Shown: positions 25,520 to 38,209 of the stretch, piece after piece | Layout of the letters: every line of letters starts with the position of its first letter | How positions within the stretch are numbered: position 1 is the stretch's first letter | NCBI GenBank assembly: GCA_002007465.1 | Contig: LNAC01000066.1 | Coordinates: 534,381-598,380, forward strand | Direction of reading: 5' to 3' | DNA: 64,000 nucleotides | From: Ailurus styani | Taxonomy: Eukaryota; Chordata; Mammalia; Carnivora; Ailuridae | Translations under genes and position numbers: made by a program | The notes under the pieces: generated by a model | Told to the model about the DNA's origin: nothing | Seen by the model: only the letters and a program-made list of their open reading frames with translations | Databases searched by the model: none

Positions 25520-26034
25520 AAGATTTATCTCTAACTTCCTGCACCAAAGGAAGTTCCATTTGTCAAGGATTATGCAGTCTGTCATGTTACAAATCCTGCT
25601 CTGCCTCTACAGCCGTGCAGAGGGAAAGATTCACCACCAAGCTTGCCACAGCTGATTAAACTAGAAGGCTGTCCATCCTCAAGCTGGCCAACAACCACGG
25701 TGTGGCCCACAGGGAGAGCTGGGCTAAACCAATCATTCTTGCTCTCCAAAATGTGAGTGGAAAAATACAAAGAAGATGAAGCAGTTAGCAGAGGGAAGTG
25801 AAGCTGAGAGAATACAAAAAGCAAAGCTATTAAGTAACTTCATGACCATGAAGAATCACAGCAACCTACATTTAGGAGGAAGCCAAAAGTATGACTAAAA
25901 AGAAACTACAAAAAGAGATCTACAAAGCAGAGAAGAATAACTGTTAGTTATCTCAAGAAGTAGATATAGAGAGATACAGCAGGTGAAGAATAACTGAATA
26001 GAGCTACAGAGAAGTCTGTTTCTAAGTGAAAAAG

Positions 26035-26375
26035 TTATATATTCTCCAACTTCTTTTGCACCTCTATATGGCAACATGACCAAGTTTTGGTCAATGAGAT
26101 CATCAGAAAGTCTGACGTCTTCCAGAGGGAGGTACACCCTTCCACACTGTCTCCATCCTGCAGCCTGGAATGCAGAAGTGATGGCAGGTGCTCTGGCAGC
26201 ACTCTGAACTAGGAGTTTAAAGTCCACACACTGAGTAGCAGCATCATAGGGCCCTAACAACTTCCCAACTTACCTGAGAAAAAAGACAGGTATCTACCTT
26301 GTCGAAGCCACTCCTTTCCAAACAATTCCAATCCTAACGGATAAGTTGTTGAGACCACGTAATCTCAACAAGAAG
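26035..26375 (-). mobile_element. Possible ancient LTR-derived repeat
   Basis: The stretch has text such as 'GACCAAGTTTTGGTCAATGAGATC' and 'CCACACTGTCTCCATCCTGCAGCC' that is reminiscent of old mammalian LTR elements. The 121-codon minus frame lies within it. Identity is weak. Confidence 0.3.
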
Positions 26376-27129
26376 AATAATCCCTAAAGACAGTTAAATG
26401 GAAGTGTGATGCATTCCACTTTACACTAGTATTTTCTTCAGTGTAGAGGTGGGGAAACCACAGTTAGCACATGACAGAACTAGGATTTGGGAACCCAAAT
26501 CTTTTGGACTTGGGCGCCCACACTCTTAATCATCAAAAACAAATGAATGCAAATGAAGTCAAAGAGAGAAAATCAAGTTCACAAGTATTTGATGGTTCAG
26601 ATACTGACCACCAAAGCCAATTTTAAAAAGCTGAATGCAGTACCACTTCTCAACCACAAACAACACTTCTGACATATCTAGACATAAAGACCTTCTAGCC
26701 TATCTAGACATAAAGCCTTCTCCCAATACAAGTATTCTCCTCTCAGTACCTGCAGAAAAGGTGCATGGCCACCAGAAACTGAATACAGGCACCACCAGCC
26801 TCTTGTCCATGGCAGAACCCTGCCAAATTCTAAGGAGTAGAAAAATTTTAAGGAGTGGAATGGACTTCTAAGAGCACAGAGAATTACTGAGGAGACCTTC
26901 AGTGTATATTTTTTTTAAGGTGGTAAAGAACTCTTTCTCATTAAATGTAAGCAAAAGAATGGTCTGTATACAGTGACAAAGGGAAGAGCTCAGTCTTAGT
27001 GTCTCAATCCCCAGGCGATGGCTAGACCTGGGATATTTCACTGCTGTAAGCATGGTAACATGGTCAATCTTTTGAAAGCCTTGGGATTTTAGATGACCAA
27101 GCTGAAGGCAGTGCACGTGGCATTAATCC

Positions 27130-27530
27130 TCCTCAATAAGTAAATACACATTAGTACTGAGCGCCTACTCTGTGTCTAGCAGTGTCATCTGTGCAGCAGA
27201 CTAAAGCAGTGCACAGAGCCCCTGATCTCATGGGGTCTACACTCTAGTGGCTATGCCAGCATAACCAAGTTAGTTAGGGGGCACCTGAGTGGTGCAGCTG
27301 GTTGAGCATTCGGTTATGGCTCAGGTTGTGATCCCAGAGTTGTGGGATCGAGCCCCACGTCAGCCTCTGCACTCAGCCCGGAGTCTGCTTGAGACTCTCT
27401 CCCTCTACCCCACCTGCCACTTGCGCACACTCTAAAATAAACCTTAACAAAGTTAGAGGGTAAGCACTACAAAGAAAGGTCAGAGTAGAATGTGCAAGGG
27501 AGAGTAGATGTGAGACGTTACTATTTTTCA
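27130..27530 (-). repeat. L2 LINE fragment split by a SINE
   Basis: 'GAGCGCCTACTCTGTGTCTAGCAGTGTCATCTG...CCTGATCTCATGGGGTCTACACTCTAGTGG' is reversed L2. The text resumes after the SINE at 27274-27445 with 'GGTAAGCACTACAAAGAAAGG'. Confidence 0.6.
27274..27445 (+). repeat. Older CAN-SINE inside an L2
   Basis: The diverged head GCACCTGAGTGGTGCAGC and a 'GGGATCGAGCCCCACGTCAG' block are present. The end is AAAATAAACCTT without a long A tail. The target-site duplication AACCAAGTTAG / AACAAAGTTAG (27263-27273, 27446-27456) differs at one base. Confidence 0.88.
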
Positions 27531-27596
27531 GAACAGATGTGGTAATTCTAATTTTATGGATAATATAAGGGAGGACAGAAAAGCTTTCAACAACTT

Positions 27597-27842
27597 CTTT
27601 ATCCATTCATCTGTTGATGGATATCTGGGCTCTTTCCATAGTTTGGCTATTGTGGACATTGCTGCTATAAACATTCAGGTGCATGTGCCCCTTCGGATCA
27701 CTACATTTGTATCTTTGGGGTAAATACCCAGTAGTGCAATTGCTGGGTCGTAGGGTAGCTCTATTTTCAACTTTTTGAGGAACCTCCATACTGTTTCCCA
27801 GAGTGGCTGCACCAGCTTGCATTCCCACCAACAGTGTAGGAG
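27597..27842 (-). mobile_element. L1 ORF2 3' fragment, relatively young
   Basis: The reverse of the L1 ORF2 end is well preserved on the plus strand. Blocks 'CATCTGTTGATGGATATCTGGG', 'CTTTGGGGTAAATACCCAGTAGTGCAATTGCTGGGTC' and 'CCCACCAACAGTGTAGGAGG' can be read. Both ends are truncated, with no 3' UTR or A tail. Confidence 0.85.
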
Positions 27843-28670
27843 GTGGAATGTTTCTTAAGAGGATCTTGAGTTAATGTGCTGGGTGACCGTGTTTGCAGTG
27901 AGAAGGCATAGTCCTAGAATGCGGAGAGAAGTAGGAAGAGACACCAGGAGAATGAAACTAGGCCTGGATCCACGGTGTCCTTAGAAGCTGATGGCAGAAC
28001 TCATCTCCTGGGGCCTCCTGGGTCTGGGGCCCCTGAGTGCAGATGTGTAGAGGAATTTGTGTGCCTGGAGCATAGTAGACACTCAATTTAAAAGTAAGCA
28101 AACACAAATTCGGAGTTTATGAGGTTTCCTTCTAGAACTCTTTTAATCCTCTTACCCATATTGCTGTTCAGCCAGGCAATTTCCATCTATGCAAAAACAG
28201 AAGAGGGTTTAGTCTACGTTATATTAAGTTTTAATGGTCCATTATCACAACATTTTAATATTCATTATTAACATATTAGGATATTTTGTGACACGCATTC
28301 AGGTGGCAATGCATTGCCCAACTACATACCTAGGATACTGTTAGAGTCATAAGGAAAATTGTATTTTAAATATGTGGGTTTATCCTCCATTTTTTCTCTC
28401 CCATTCTTTTTTGGATGTAATTGGATATAACCTTTTAGCACTGCCCTTCTGCTCTCAGCGATTCTGTTTTTGAACTTATTTTAAGCCTCTACCTTGAACA
28501 TAACATGATGCTTATATTGTCAAATGTATATTTCAAGTCCTCAAAATATGCAAGCGGTCAAGCCCTTTTACTAAATCAACACCTCCATAGTTACTTATGA
28601 AAATGACCGTACTGCCCAGAAACACTGGTTATAGGAGGACGTGGTCTAACCATTTAAAGGGTCAAAAAGC

Positions 28671-28866
28671 AGGGCACCCGGATGGCTCAGTTGGTTAAGT
28701 GTCTGCCTTTGGCTCAGGTCAGGATCTCAGGGACCTGGGATTCTGGGATCAAGCCCCCACGTCAGGCTCCCTGCTCAGCAAGGAGTCTGTTTTTCCCTCT
28801 CCTTCTGCTGCTCCCCCTGCTTGTGTGCTCTTGCTGTCAAATGAATAAAATCTTAAAAAAAAAAAT
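28671..28866 (+). repeat. CAN-SINE
   Basis: The GGCACCCGGATGGCTCAG head and the ATGAATAAAATCTT end with A tail are present. Near-perfect 15-base direct repeats AAAGGGTCAAAAAGC / AAAGAGTCAAAAAGC lie at 28656-28670 and 28867-28881. Confidence 0.93.
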
Positions 28867-28959
28867 AAAGAGTCAAAAAGCTTACTGGTTTATGAATTAG
28901 ACTGTCTGGACTTTGTTTTTCTGACTGTAGAAAGGGAAGAAAGCTAAGTATGACCTCTG

Positions 28960-29050
28960 AGTTTAGACAGACCTGTGTTCAAGTAATTCAGGGCATGACC
29001 CCAGAAAACTTACATGCTCTGAGCGTTAGTAACCGGTCCTCAGATGTGAG
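28960..29050 (+). repeat. MIR remnant
   Basis: 'GAGTTTAGACAGACCTGTGTTCAAGTAATTC' followed by 'AACTTACATGCTCTGAGCGTTAGT' and 'CTCAGATGTGAGAAAA' follows the MIR order. Confidence 0.5.
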
Positions 29051-30669
29051 AAAAGACTGCTAACCTTATTGGACCAAGTAAACAAGCATCAGGTGCTGGC
29101 AAAGAAGGGACATTCCCTCAAACTCACTGAAGCCCAGGCCAAACAGTCCACATCTGCTGCTGGACAGTGTCCCTGACAGGTCCCCCAGCCACCACCACCC
29201 CCACCCCGACCCGGCTCTGAATAATCGAGTCTCCATGCTGCTGCAGAGAGAGCAAGATTTCAGCATGCAACTCAGGTCCAACTGCTTCCTGCTTAGAACC
29301 AGTTATTAAGCATAATCTTAAATGAAACCCAACTCCCTAGGATAACCTCCTGCCCCACAGGATCCTGTCCAGTTTCCCTCTGGAATCTGGCTTCAAGACC
29401 AGTTTCTTTGGGCCACTCTTCAGCACTGGATAGCCACCAAATTCATGACCTCTATGAACAGACATACTGCTTTCTTACATTTGAAGACAAATGACCCCAA
29501 TCAAGGTGCTTGGGGGGAACTTCTTGGAATTTTCTGTGAAGTCCCAGGGCTGCCTGTGCCCAACTCAGGTGGCTAGAATCCACCTACTTTTGATCCCCAG
29601 GAACTGCACCTGGTTCCCTTTTTTCCCCAAGGGACACTACTTTTTGTCTTGTAGGTTTTATCCCCATCCCTAAAGTCTGACTGCCAGGTAGCACAAGCCC
29701 TCTCTCCTTGCTGCCCACCTTCCCCAAAATGTGCATGCTGGCCCTTCCTACTGCATGGTTTCTACTGCTAATTAATAAGAGACAGGCAGATACAGGGCAG
29801 TTGACGAAAATGAATAAACAGATAAATACATACATACATAAATCCATTCATCCAGCCAGTCAGCCAGTCAGCCACCCTTGTAAGTGAGGTCTGCATACTC
29901 CTTGCCCTTGTTTCTGATTGTGTGAATAAGCAAGCCTCTTAAACTCCCATCCTCTGCCTCTGGGAGGGTCGGTCTCCCCCAAACCCCATTCTTCACTCTC
30001 TGGCCAGACAACGGAATCGCAACCCACAAATAGGGTGGGCTACAGCCTCTTGCAAGCCACTCCCTTCAGCTCAGTTATTATCATTTCTGAGGGCAGAACT
30101 CTTAATCAAGGGTTCCTTCAAGATCGTTAATAAAGGCAAATGAAACCATATCACTGAAATTGTATGGAGCCATACACAATTTAAAACCGTGGCCCTGATT
30201 ATCTTAAAGTGAGACTTTCTTAAAATTAAGAGACTACTATGTGCTGGATGTTTTGCAAGGTCCTCACAACTGAGCAACAGGGGCATTTTTTTGGACTGTC
30301 AGATGAAACCCCAAGGAGTTACCAGCACGTGGCAGCAAAGGGACAGAACTTCCATTTCCACCTAGGTCTAATTCTAAACTAGTGATTTTCAAACTACATC
30401 CCAGGCAGGGTTCCAAAGACACAGCTGGATACTTAAGAAATGTTTTTTATAAAGAGAATTGAATTTTTATTAGAGACTGAAATGAAGAAAAGCATACTCC
30501 AATGCACTGTATGTGAACTTTTAACACACTGGAGACCACCCACGCACACACACACACACACCCCCCCGCACCCCTGTGTACTGCCAGAGTAAGGAGTTAG
30601 TTTTTGTAGGGGGGAGGGTCAAACCTGTATTCTGCCTTCTGACAGATGATTAAGAATGAAGCTACTTTA

Positions 30670-30869
30670 GGGCGCCTGGGTGGCTCAGTGGGTTAAAGCC
30701 TCTGCTTTCGGCTCAGGTCATGATCTCAGGGTCCTGGGATCGAGGCCCGCATCGGGCTCCCTGCTCAGCGGGGAGCCTGCATCCCCCTCTCTCTCTCTGC
30801 CTGCCTCTCTGCCTCATTGTGATCTCTCTCCCTCTGTGAAATAAATAAATAAAATCTTTTAAAAAAAAA
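30670..30869 (+). repeat. CAN-SINE, first of a nested pair
   Basis: A full-length element with A- and B-box regions and tail. Its target-site duplication AATGAAGCTACTTTA is at 30655-30669. The downstream copy is split by the second SINE. Confidence 0.96.
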
Positions 30870-30877
30870 AATGAAGC

Positions 30878-31075
30878 GGGCGCCTGGGTGGCTCAGTGGG
30901 TTAAAGCCGCTGCCTTCAGCTCAGGTCATGATCCCAGGGTCCTGGGATCGAGGCCCACATTGGGCTCTCTGCTCAGCAGGGAGCCTGCTTCCCCCTCTCT
31001 CTCTCTGCCTGCCTCTCTGCCTACTTGTGATCTCTCTGTCAATTGAATAAATAAAAAATCTTAAATAAAAAAAAA
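30878..31075 (+). repeat. CAN-SINE, second of a nested pair
   Basis: A full-length element with the same orientation as its neighbour. AATGAAGC at 30870-30877 and again at 31076-31083 is its own duplication. It sits inside the downstream duplication of the first SINE, since the complete AATGAAGCTACTTTA is restored at 31076-31090. Confidence 0.95.
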
Positions 31076-31865
31076 AATGAAGCTACTTTAAAATCTGTAA
31101 ACTTAGCAACTGTGATTCCATTACAATCCAATTGTCCCTTAATGTCACAAAAAAGGAACACAGAACCAAATGAACCTGAAAGATAATCCCTCGGTTCTCA
31201 TCTATCTAAATGGATTGAAGTTAAAAATCATCTAAATCTAAGTTCAGTTTGCGTTTATCAAAACAGCTTCATTGTCCTCACTGATCTAGAACACACTACA
31301 AAGAAAGAGGAATCATAAGTTTGTAAAAACCATGTATACTAAAATAGAATTTGTTTAGATATTGGAGTTCTGCATACGATGGTTTGGAAAGAAAGAATTT
31401 GTTTAAATGAAAAGAAACATTTAAAATCCTCTCCTACACCACAGTGGTTTTTAAATACCTCATGGCAAGCAGAGAGATGGTCTCACATTAGGACCAACTG
31501 ATAAGGAGGGGAAAAACTGAAAGAAGTCTTGCATCTACTTTGCCTTCTCACTCAATCCATGAACCCCTTCTAAAATGTCCTTAACAGGTTGGACAAGCAG
31601 TCTCTGCTTTGTCATTGCCTAGTCACAGCCAATGGCTAAACCTTCTAAGAAGTTTCCTTACCCTGAACCAATACCTGCCTTCCTTTAATTCTGACCCTAT
31701 TACAGTCTGCCTCTGAAGATTCATAGGATATGGTTTACATCCTTCAAATGACTGAAGGCACTGACCCTGTGGTCTCCCCTTAAAGGTATCCTACAAGTAC
31801 AAAAACCAAAATTCTGATGCCAATGATAAGAAATCACGAACTACCTCCCTTCAATCTTACTTTAT

Positions 31866-32085
31866 GAGCCTAGAGATAGGCAAACGATCATCCACGGGCC
31901 AAATCTGGCCCACTGCCTCATTTCGTAAATAACGTTTTACTGGACTACAGCCACATCCACCTATTTATGTATTCTGCTTTAGTGCCACAATGGCAGAATT
32001 GTGTAGTTAAGAGACAGACAAAGCCTAAAATATTTACTAGCTGGCCCTTTACAGAAAAGGTTTGTCCACCTGTTCTAGCCCATCA
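31866..32085. mobile_element. hAT-type non-autonomous DNA transposon remnant
   Basis: It runs from 'AGAGATAGGCAAACGATCATCCACGGGCCAAATCTGGCCC' through 'CTGGACTACAGCCACATCCACC' and 'GCCTAAAATATTTACTAGCTGGCCC' to 'AGAAAAGGTTTGTCCACC'. The ends are imperfect inverted repeats. This is a well-known abundant mammalian family, but I cannot assign the exact name. Confidence 0.65.
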
Positions 32086-32229
32086 ACTGCAGTTTTCCCT
32101 CACAAGCAAAAAATTGTATCCATGTTTCAGGCTACAGTTCAGTAGATATAGGGTTATCCTTGTCTTATCTACAGTGCCCAAGGGCCTACCAAACATTAAG
32201 CTCTCAATAAGTACTGGAGTAAGGAGCGG

Positions 32230-33990
32230 TTAGATAAGAAAGGAGAGGAGGGAGGAAAGATGTATAGGCTTTTTCTTCTCCCAAAACTAATTTGACATTT
32301 ATCCTTCGTGGAATATTTTAAAAACTAACAGATCCCTTTTCTTGTTGTAGTTCAGTATTTGAGCACAGGGTTCTACATCTGAATTAAAATCCAGAATGTA
32401 AAGTCAGTGTTCCATTTCAAGCAAATAAACACAGATTAAAATGTTGTTTTATGGAAGTCATTAATTTTGAACACCCAGGAAAAGGCTACCCACACCCACT
32501 CTTAGAAAATTCATTTGTTGCTGCTGTTTTAATATCACTCACCGCAATAATATAAAGCAACTGGGATAAGTAATCTTTACCTCCAACATGAACTCAGCGC
32601 TCTGGATTTGGGAAATGGAAGAGAATTGCTTTAAAAAAGAGGAGTGAATCAAGCCATCAATGAGCTTGTTAGATCTTGATTCACCTCCATCATTTCTTCC
32701 TAATCATACATTTTTATGTTGGTTTTCAAGACTTCTGTATGAAGAATTAAAATATGCATCACTTCCTACACAGCTCTCTATAATTTTGACTTTTTAAGCA
32801 ACTCGTTTCATTATACTTGTGTTCTCCTATGTAACAAAGAATCTGATTTTGAGAGTTTTAAAATTAGCAACTGAAGATCTATTCTTGTCATGGAATCAAA
32901 AGAGAAAAATGTTACTCAGTCTGTTTTATGCAACTATTTAAAAGGCTATAAGCTCATGTAATTATGATAAAACTATGAGCACTGAGAAGACAAGGAATGG
33001 AAAATATTCATCTGTGGGGTATTTCCAAGGATAACCAATGCAGTTCGATGTTCTCCTCAAATCAAGATGTATTTGGGAACACTGAATCATCACTCACACA
33101 GGACATGACTGCCTAAACACTCAATGGCAGTCTGCATCCACAGAAATAGAGTTCAGGCTCAAGAAGTAATCATGCCCATAGCCCAAGGTCAGGTCTGTAG
33201 GAGCCCTGAAAAAGTCAGGCAATGCAAAGGAGACCCAGGAAGGATCAAATAATCCTATCTAAATGACCCAGTCTTTAAAAAAATGCAACTTAAATCTCCC
33301 CATGACTTGTTGGGTTTTCATGTTACGCTAAGAAATTTTACTGATGAACTGTAGGATGTACAATATCTATATAAAATAGAACAGAAATTCAACAGTTCCA
33401 AGAGGCTTCCTACACCTAGCACAGGGACTTGAACCAAGAACTAGCTGCAGGCAAGAAAAATTCCAAATGAAAAAGAACTGCAATAGTATCCAATACATCA
33501 GCCCAGTACTCTGTCCTCTCCAACTTGCTGCCTCTCAGGAAACATTTCTGAGGAAGGAGGCTAAAAAAAGTGGGCCAAGCAAGCACATACTAGGGAGACA
33601 AGTTCTCAAAAGCAGAAACTTGACTTTCAAACTGTTTGAAATTCTCAACTTTTGTTGGAACAAGTCTAGAGAAGGACCTCAGAAAACGTACCTGTTAAGT
33701 TTAAAGGGAGTCATCTCACATAGCCAAAAAACTCAGGTTGCAGCTCCAAGCAGAGCTGGTCTACAGACAGGTGCAGGCCACCGTGGGCCACACCAGGACC
33801 TTTCACCCCTGGAAATCAGAAATAGCGGCCACTTAGAGCACTAACTAAGCAGCTGCCGTATCTTTAAGCCAGTTACTCGGCGCTGTGTTTATCAGATGGA
33901 GGTAGGAAGATTTTTGAAAAGCTGACATTGGGAAATGAATGGAATTGGAATAGAATTTTTTTCAGTGACAGGAGTACCCGAAGTCCTTGT
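32230..33990. other. Unique non-coding intronic sequence
   Basis: AT-rich, with no recognisable repeat or gene. The longest frame (125 codons at 33467-33844) has no recognisable domain. Conservation cannot be judged here. Confidence 0.5.
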
Positions 33991-34013
33991 TTTATATAGA
34001 AAGTCTCAGTCCA

Positions 34014-34197
34014 GGGGCGCCCGGGTGGCTCAGCTTGTTAAGCGTCTGCCTTCGGCTTGGGTCATGATCTTGCGCTCCCTGATCAGCAGGGAGTCCGCTT
34101 CTCCCTCTCCCACTCCCACTCCCCCTGCTTGTGCTCTCTGTCAAATAAACAAAATCTTTAATAAAAAAAGAAATCATACAAAAAACAAAAACAAAAA
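34014..34197 (+). repeat. CAN-SINE with internal deletion
   Basis: The head is normal, but the text jumps from GGTCATGATCT to TGCGCTCCCTGATCAGC. About 30 bases around the B box (usually GGGATCGAGCCCC) are missing. Flanking repeats AAGTCTCAGTCCA / AAGTTCCAGTCCA (34001-34013, 34198-34210) match at 11 of 13. Confidence 0.9.
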
Positions 34198-35569
34198 AAG
34201 TTCCAGTCCAATAATAGCAGAAGAGTAGTTCAATAATAGCACTTTGTGCTTTGCACACTAGGCTCCTTTAAATGCTTTCTACATTTTAACTCTGATGGAG
34301 GTACTATTATTATGCCTATTTGGCATACGAGGAATGTGGGGCACAGCAGGTGACAATCAGAGAATGCAAAAGCAGGCAGTGTGGACCTCAAGGTCTAGGT
34401 CCTTTACCATTCTCTGCGCAGCCTCTCGGCCCAACCACCAACTTCACAGCCATCTCGCGTACCTGTGCCAGGCTCTGGAAACAATGAGGCCCACAACCCA
34501 GCCAGGCACTGGGACACACCATGCTTGGCCCCGAAACAGATCCAGGAACCAAGGCCGGAGGTGGGGCGAGGTGAGGGGAGGTGGGCCCATTAGCACCTCG
34601 GAGCCAACACAATGGATACCTTAGCCAGCGGAGCAGGAGCTGGATTTCAGCCACACTGATCCCCCAGGCCAAGCACCCCTGCAGCGTTCAGTATATGTCT
34701 AATATCTAAGGCAGCCCCAAGAGCAGCCCTGGAAGGAGGCTCAATTCAGTTTTGGTAGTCAAAGGCTGGAAGAAGACAGCTTAAATGAGACCAAGAGGGA
34801 AAGGGGGAACTTGCCAACCAAAAACTATTTCCACAATCCTAGCTCTGATCATTTTAAATAGGTAGAAGTTGGCGGGAGGGGGGCGGGGGGGGAGGGGAGA
34901 CAGGATCGTACAGGACATTTCAGCTTTACGAACACATCCAGATTACTACACAATAGTTCCAGACACAGCATGCCAGACTACCTCCCAGGCTGCCCTAGCA
35001 AAACGGCCCCAAGCAGTTTTTCTGCCTTTGGAAAAACTGGCCCCACAAGCTGCCTAAGACCAGCTTTCAGTCCAGTTGAAAGACCTCAGCCTGGGCCAGC
35101 TTCAGCAGTTTCTGGACTCAGCACTGTAAACCACCAGTTCACTGCCCTGGGAGTCTGGTGCCAGCAGGGACCCCGACCCTGGGAGCTCCCCAAGCAGATG
35201 TGGCTCGTGACAGGGCAGCCAAGTCCCCCAAGAGTCCAGTCTCCTCCCTCTCCAGTGACCTGAACGCCCTTGGAAGATCAACTCCTCTTAGCAGAAAAGT
35301 ATAAGCAGAAGGTATTGAGAATTGAGCTGTGGGTTTATTTATCTGAACTAGGACCCTCCTCCAGAGCACGACTAGCTTGGACTTAACCTTCTCCCAACCA
35401 CCTAACCAAAGAATTGCTAGATCAAATTCTTTTTGGGAAAGCACCTACCTGATTCCATCTTTTGCATTACAGTTACCCTGACCCCACACTGCTCTGTGCT
35501 TCCTCTCCAACCAGCCAGCCTCACGCGAGTCCCCCTCCCCAGCCTTTCCAGAGAGCCCTCTGGCATGGT

Positions 35570-35689
35570 GTTATTTCCCTAAGCAAGTTAATTAACCTTT
35601 CTAAGTCTCAGTTTTTACATCTGAAAAATGGAGCCCATACTACTATCTACCTCATAGGGCCCTTAGAAAGCACCTGCCAACCTTGAGGG
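35570..35689 (+). repeat. MIR remnant
   Basis: 'AAGCAAGTTAATTAACCTTTCTAAGTCTCAGTTTTTACATCTGAAAAATGG...ACCTCATAGGGC' is the MIR core and 3' part. Confidence 0.7.
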
Positions 35690-36062
35690 CATTATGCTAA
35701 GTAAAGCAAGTCAGAGAAAAACTATGATAGGACCTCAAGGCAAAAACAAGCTCACAGACAGAACAGACCAGTAGTTGCCTGAGGCAGAGTTTGGAGGGTG
35801 GCAAAATGGGTAAAATGAGTCAAAAGCTACAAACTTTTAGTGATAAAATTAAAAAGTCCTAGGGATGAATGCACAGCATGCTGACTTTAGTGAATGATAC
35901 GGTATTGCATATTTGACAGATCTACAAAGTTACCACAAGAAAACAAATGCATAACTATGTATGGTGAAGGATATTAACTCAATTTATTGTGGTGTTCATT
36001 TTGCAACCTATACAAATATCAAATCACTGTGGTGTACACCTCAATTATATCTCAACTTAAAT
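35690..36062 (+). mobile_element. L1 3' end and 3' UTR
   Basis: 'ATTATGCTAAGTAAAGCAAGTCAGAGAAAAAC' leads to 'ACCAGTAGTTGCCTGAGG', 'GCACAGCATGCTGACTTTAGTGAA' and 'GTGGTGTACACCTCAATTATATCTCAA'. This is the ordered 3' end of an L1M/L1MA-type element. No long A tail remains, so it is old. Confidence 0.8.
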
Positions 36063-36438
36063 ACCTTCATTGTTGATATTGGCGGGTATTTTCTGCTCTG
36101 ATGATGAGCAAAAGGAAGCACCAGGGAGGGTGTTTGGCACGTTCGGGAGAACCTGTATTATTCAGTGAATCCTCACCAAACCCAAGGGGGAATGACTCTT
36201 ATTATCCCACACTTCACAGAGGACTAAAGCACTGAGCAGTCACTTGCCAAAGATACAGTGAAGGTGAAGCGGGGCAGCTTAACCCGGCAGTTGAAGCAGT
36301 AGGTGAACCATGAACCCCCTCCACGCCCACAAGTGCTTTGTGAAACATCCCCTCTACCGTGTGGCCTACCTCAATTCCCTTGAGCTCCTTGAGGCTCTCC
36401 AGACCACTCCCACTCCTCTCAAGACTCAGGGCAAGGAG

Positions 36439-36631
36439 CGGCGTCTGAGTGGCTCAAGGATATGACCCTTGGTTTTGGCTCAGGCCATGATCTCGGGGTC
36501 TGGAGATGGAGCCCCATGTCAGGCTCCACGCTCAGCCAGGAGTCTGCTTCTTTCCCTCTTCCTCTGGACCCTCGCCCCACACTTCTGTTCCTTTTCTCTA
36601 AAATAAATCTTAAGGTGTGGGGGGGAGACTA
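36439..36631 (+). repeat. Older CAN-SINE
   Basis: The diverged head GGCGTCTGAGTGGCTCAAGG, 'TTTTGGCTCAGGCCATGATCTC' and an AAAATAAATCTTAAG end are present. Flanking direct repeats AGGGCAAGGAG / AGGACAAGGAG lie at 36428-36438 and 36632-36642. Confidence 0.88.
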
Positions 36632-36649
36632 AGGACAAGGAGTTCTAGT

Positions 36650-37830
36650 ATCTAGCACTATCTACCTCTCCTTGTCAAGGACACTGACTGACCTTCACCC
36701 CACTGGCTGAGGTTATCGGAACGTGGCTCAGCCTCTTGCTTGGAGCCCTGCCATGGTCCTAGCAGCTTTGCCATCCATGAGCATGCTCCATCCAATGCCC
36801 TGGCTGTATTTCTTCTTCTCCTAACCTCCCACCTTTTCCATTGCCAACCGTAGCCACACTAGAGCTTCCCCTCAGAGAACAGCTCCACCTCTGTGCTCTT
36901 AAGTTCATGTACCCTTTTGTCTGACCACACTGAACTCTCCTTCCCTCCAGTTTTCTGAACACTCCCAATGACACCTATCACTCAGCCTCATCAAGGCCAC
37001 CAGTCCCTTGTGAATCCTTTACCTTCTGTTTGCCCTTCCTTCCAATAACTCAGCTCATGGTCTATCACTTCAATCGTGGTCTGGCCATTTTCCTAAACGT
37101 CTGGAAGAAAAAACAATTTCACAACCCCACCAGATTCAGGTCATTGTTCAGTCACGGCTTCTGAACTTAACAGCGCACAGCAACCAACACTTCCGGTTCC
37201 CTGGTCATCACTCGCCCTTGCTCTTTACCTTCAAGCCCACTCAGCTCAAGCCCATACCCCACCACATTTCAGTCACCATCGGCCAAGGGACATCCTATTT
37301 TACTTCACCAGCATTTAACAGTCTCAAGTTCAGTTCCAAGTAGAGGAAAGGTGCCTCTCACCCTTCCCAGCCCCTCCAGCTCTGGCTCTGTCCTCTTCCC
37401 CTTCATGGTGCAATTCCTTGACAGACTTCACTGCAGCAGCATCAACACCTCACCTCCCACTAGGCCTGAGCAGACCCTGGCCCAGGTTACCACAGACTCG
37501 AATCCAATGGCCACTTTTCCGTTCTTATTTTCATGATCTCCAGGCAACATTTAACACAACTGGCCACTTCCTTGTTCTGGAAAGGATCTCCCTTCTTAGC
37601 CTTCTTGATTCCACACTCCCCGGTGTTTTTCCCCAACCTTTCACTTCTCTCTCAGCCTCTGTTTCTGGCTCCTTTCCTTTCTTCCAATCCCACAATAACT
37701 GCTTGCCTACTATGTGTCAGGATTAACCGAGGCACTGGGCTTCCTGGAGATTCTTCTGTTCCCACTCTGCATGATGCTCTCTGGAGGCGGGCTCATTCAG
37801 GACTTCAGGTATCATCTAAGTGAAGACTGG
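36650..37830. other. Pyrimidine-rich non-coding stretch
   Basis: CT-rich on the plus strand, with many CCTT/TCCC runs. The three overlapping frames at 37351-37823 are low-complexity Leu/Ser/Pro text. I recognise neither a gene nor a repeat family. Confidence 0.4.
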
Positions 37831-37839
37831 GAGGGCAGA

Positions 37840-37965
37840 CATTAGCCTGACCAGAGTTCAAGTTCTAGCTTCCCTGCACCACAGCGAGGACACTCCATTT
37901 CTCTAGACCATAGTTTTCTAATCTCTAAGATAACAGTAATGAAGAATACATGAAGAACACTTGAC
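37840..37965 (+). repeat. MIR remnant
   Basis: 'CAGAGTTCAAGTTCTAGCTTCCCTGC...CATTTCTCTAGACCATAGTTTTCTAATCTCTAAGATAACAG' follows the MIR core order. Confidence 0.6.
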
Positions 37966-38209
37966 ACTGTGGCTCCCACATGATAATGTAATACAGTTCA
38001 TGGCAAAGAACAATAAACGTGACCTATTGTTTTTTACTTCATCTCCAGGAGTCCTCTCTGAGTTCCCACCAATCTACATGAAACCTCAACTCGGATTTTG
38101 CACAAGCAGCAAAAACTCAGTAATGCCAAGATTAAATTCCTCATTTTCCTCTATCATGCCACTCCTTCAAGGTTACCTACCTTAGTACATGACCCCACTA
38201 GCCACACCA

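Noticed and set aside
28682..28900. Frames beginning inside SINE heads (also at 33992, 42047, 47456 and 54428), with repeated 'AQLVK' or 'APGWLSGLKPLL' text
   Set aside because: The shared peptide is just the CAN-SINE consensus translated, not a gene family.
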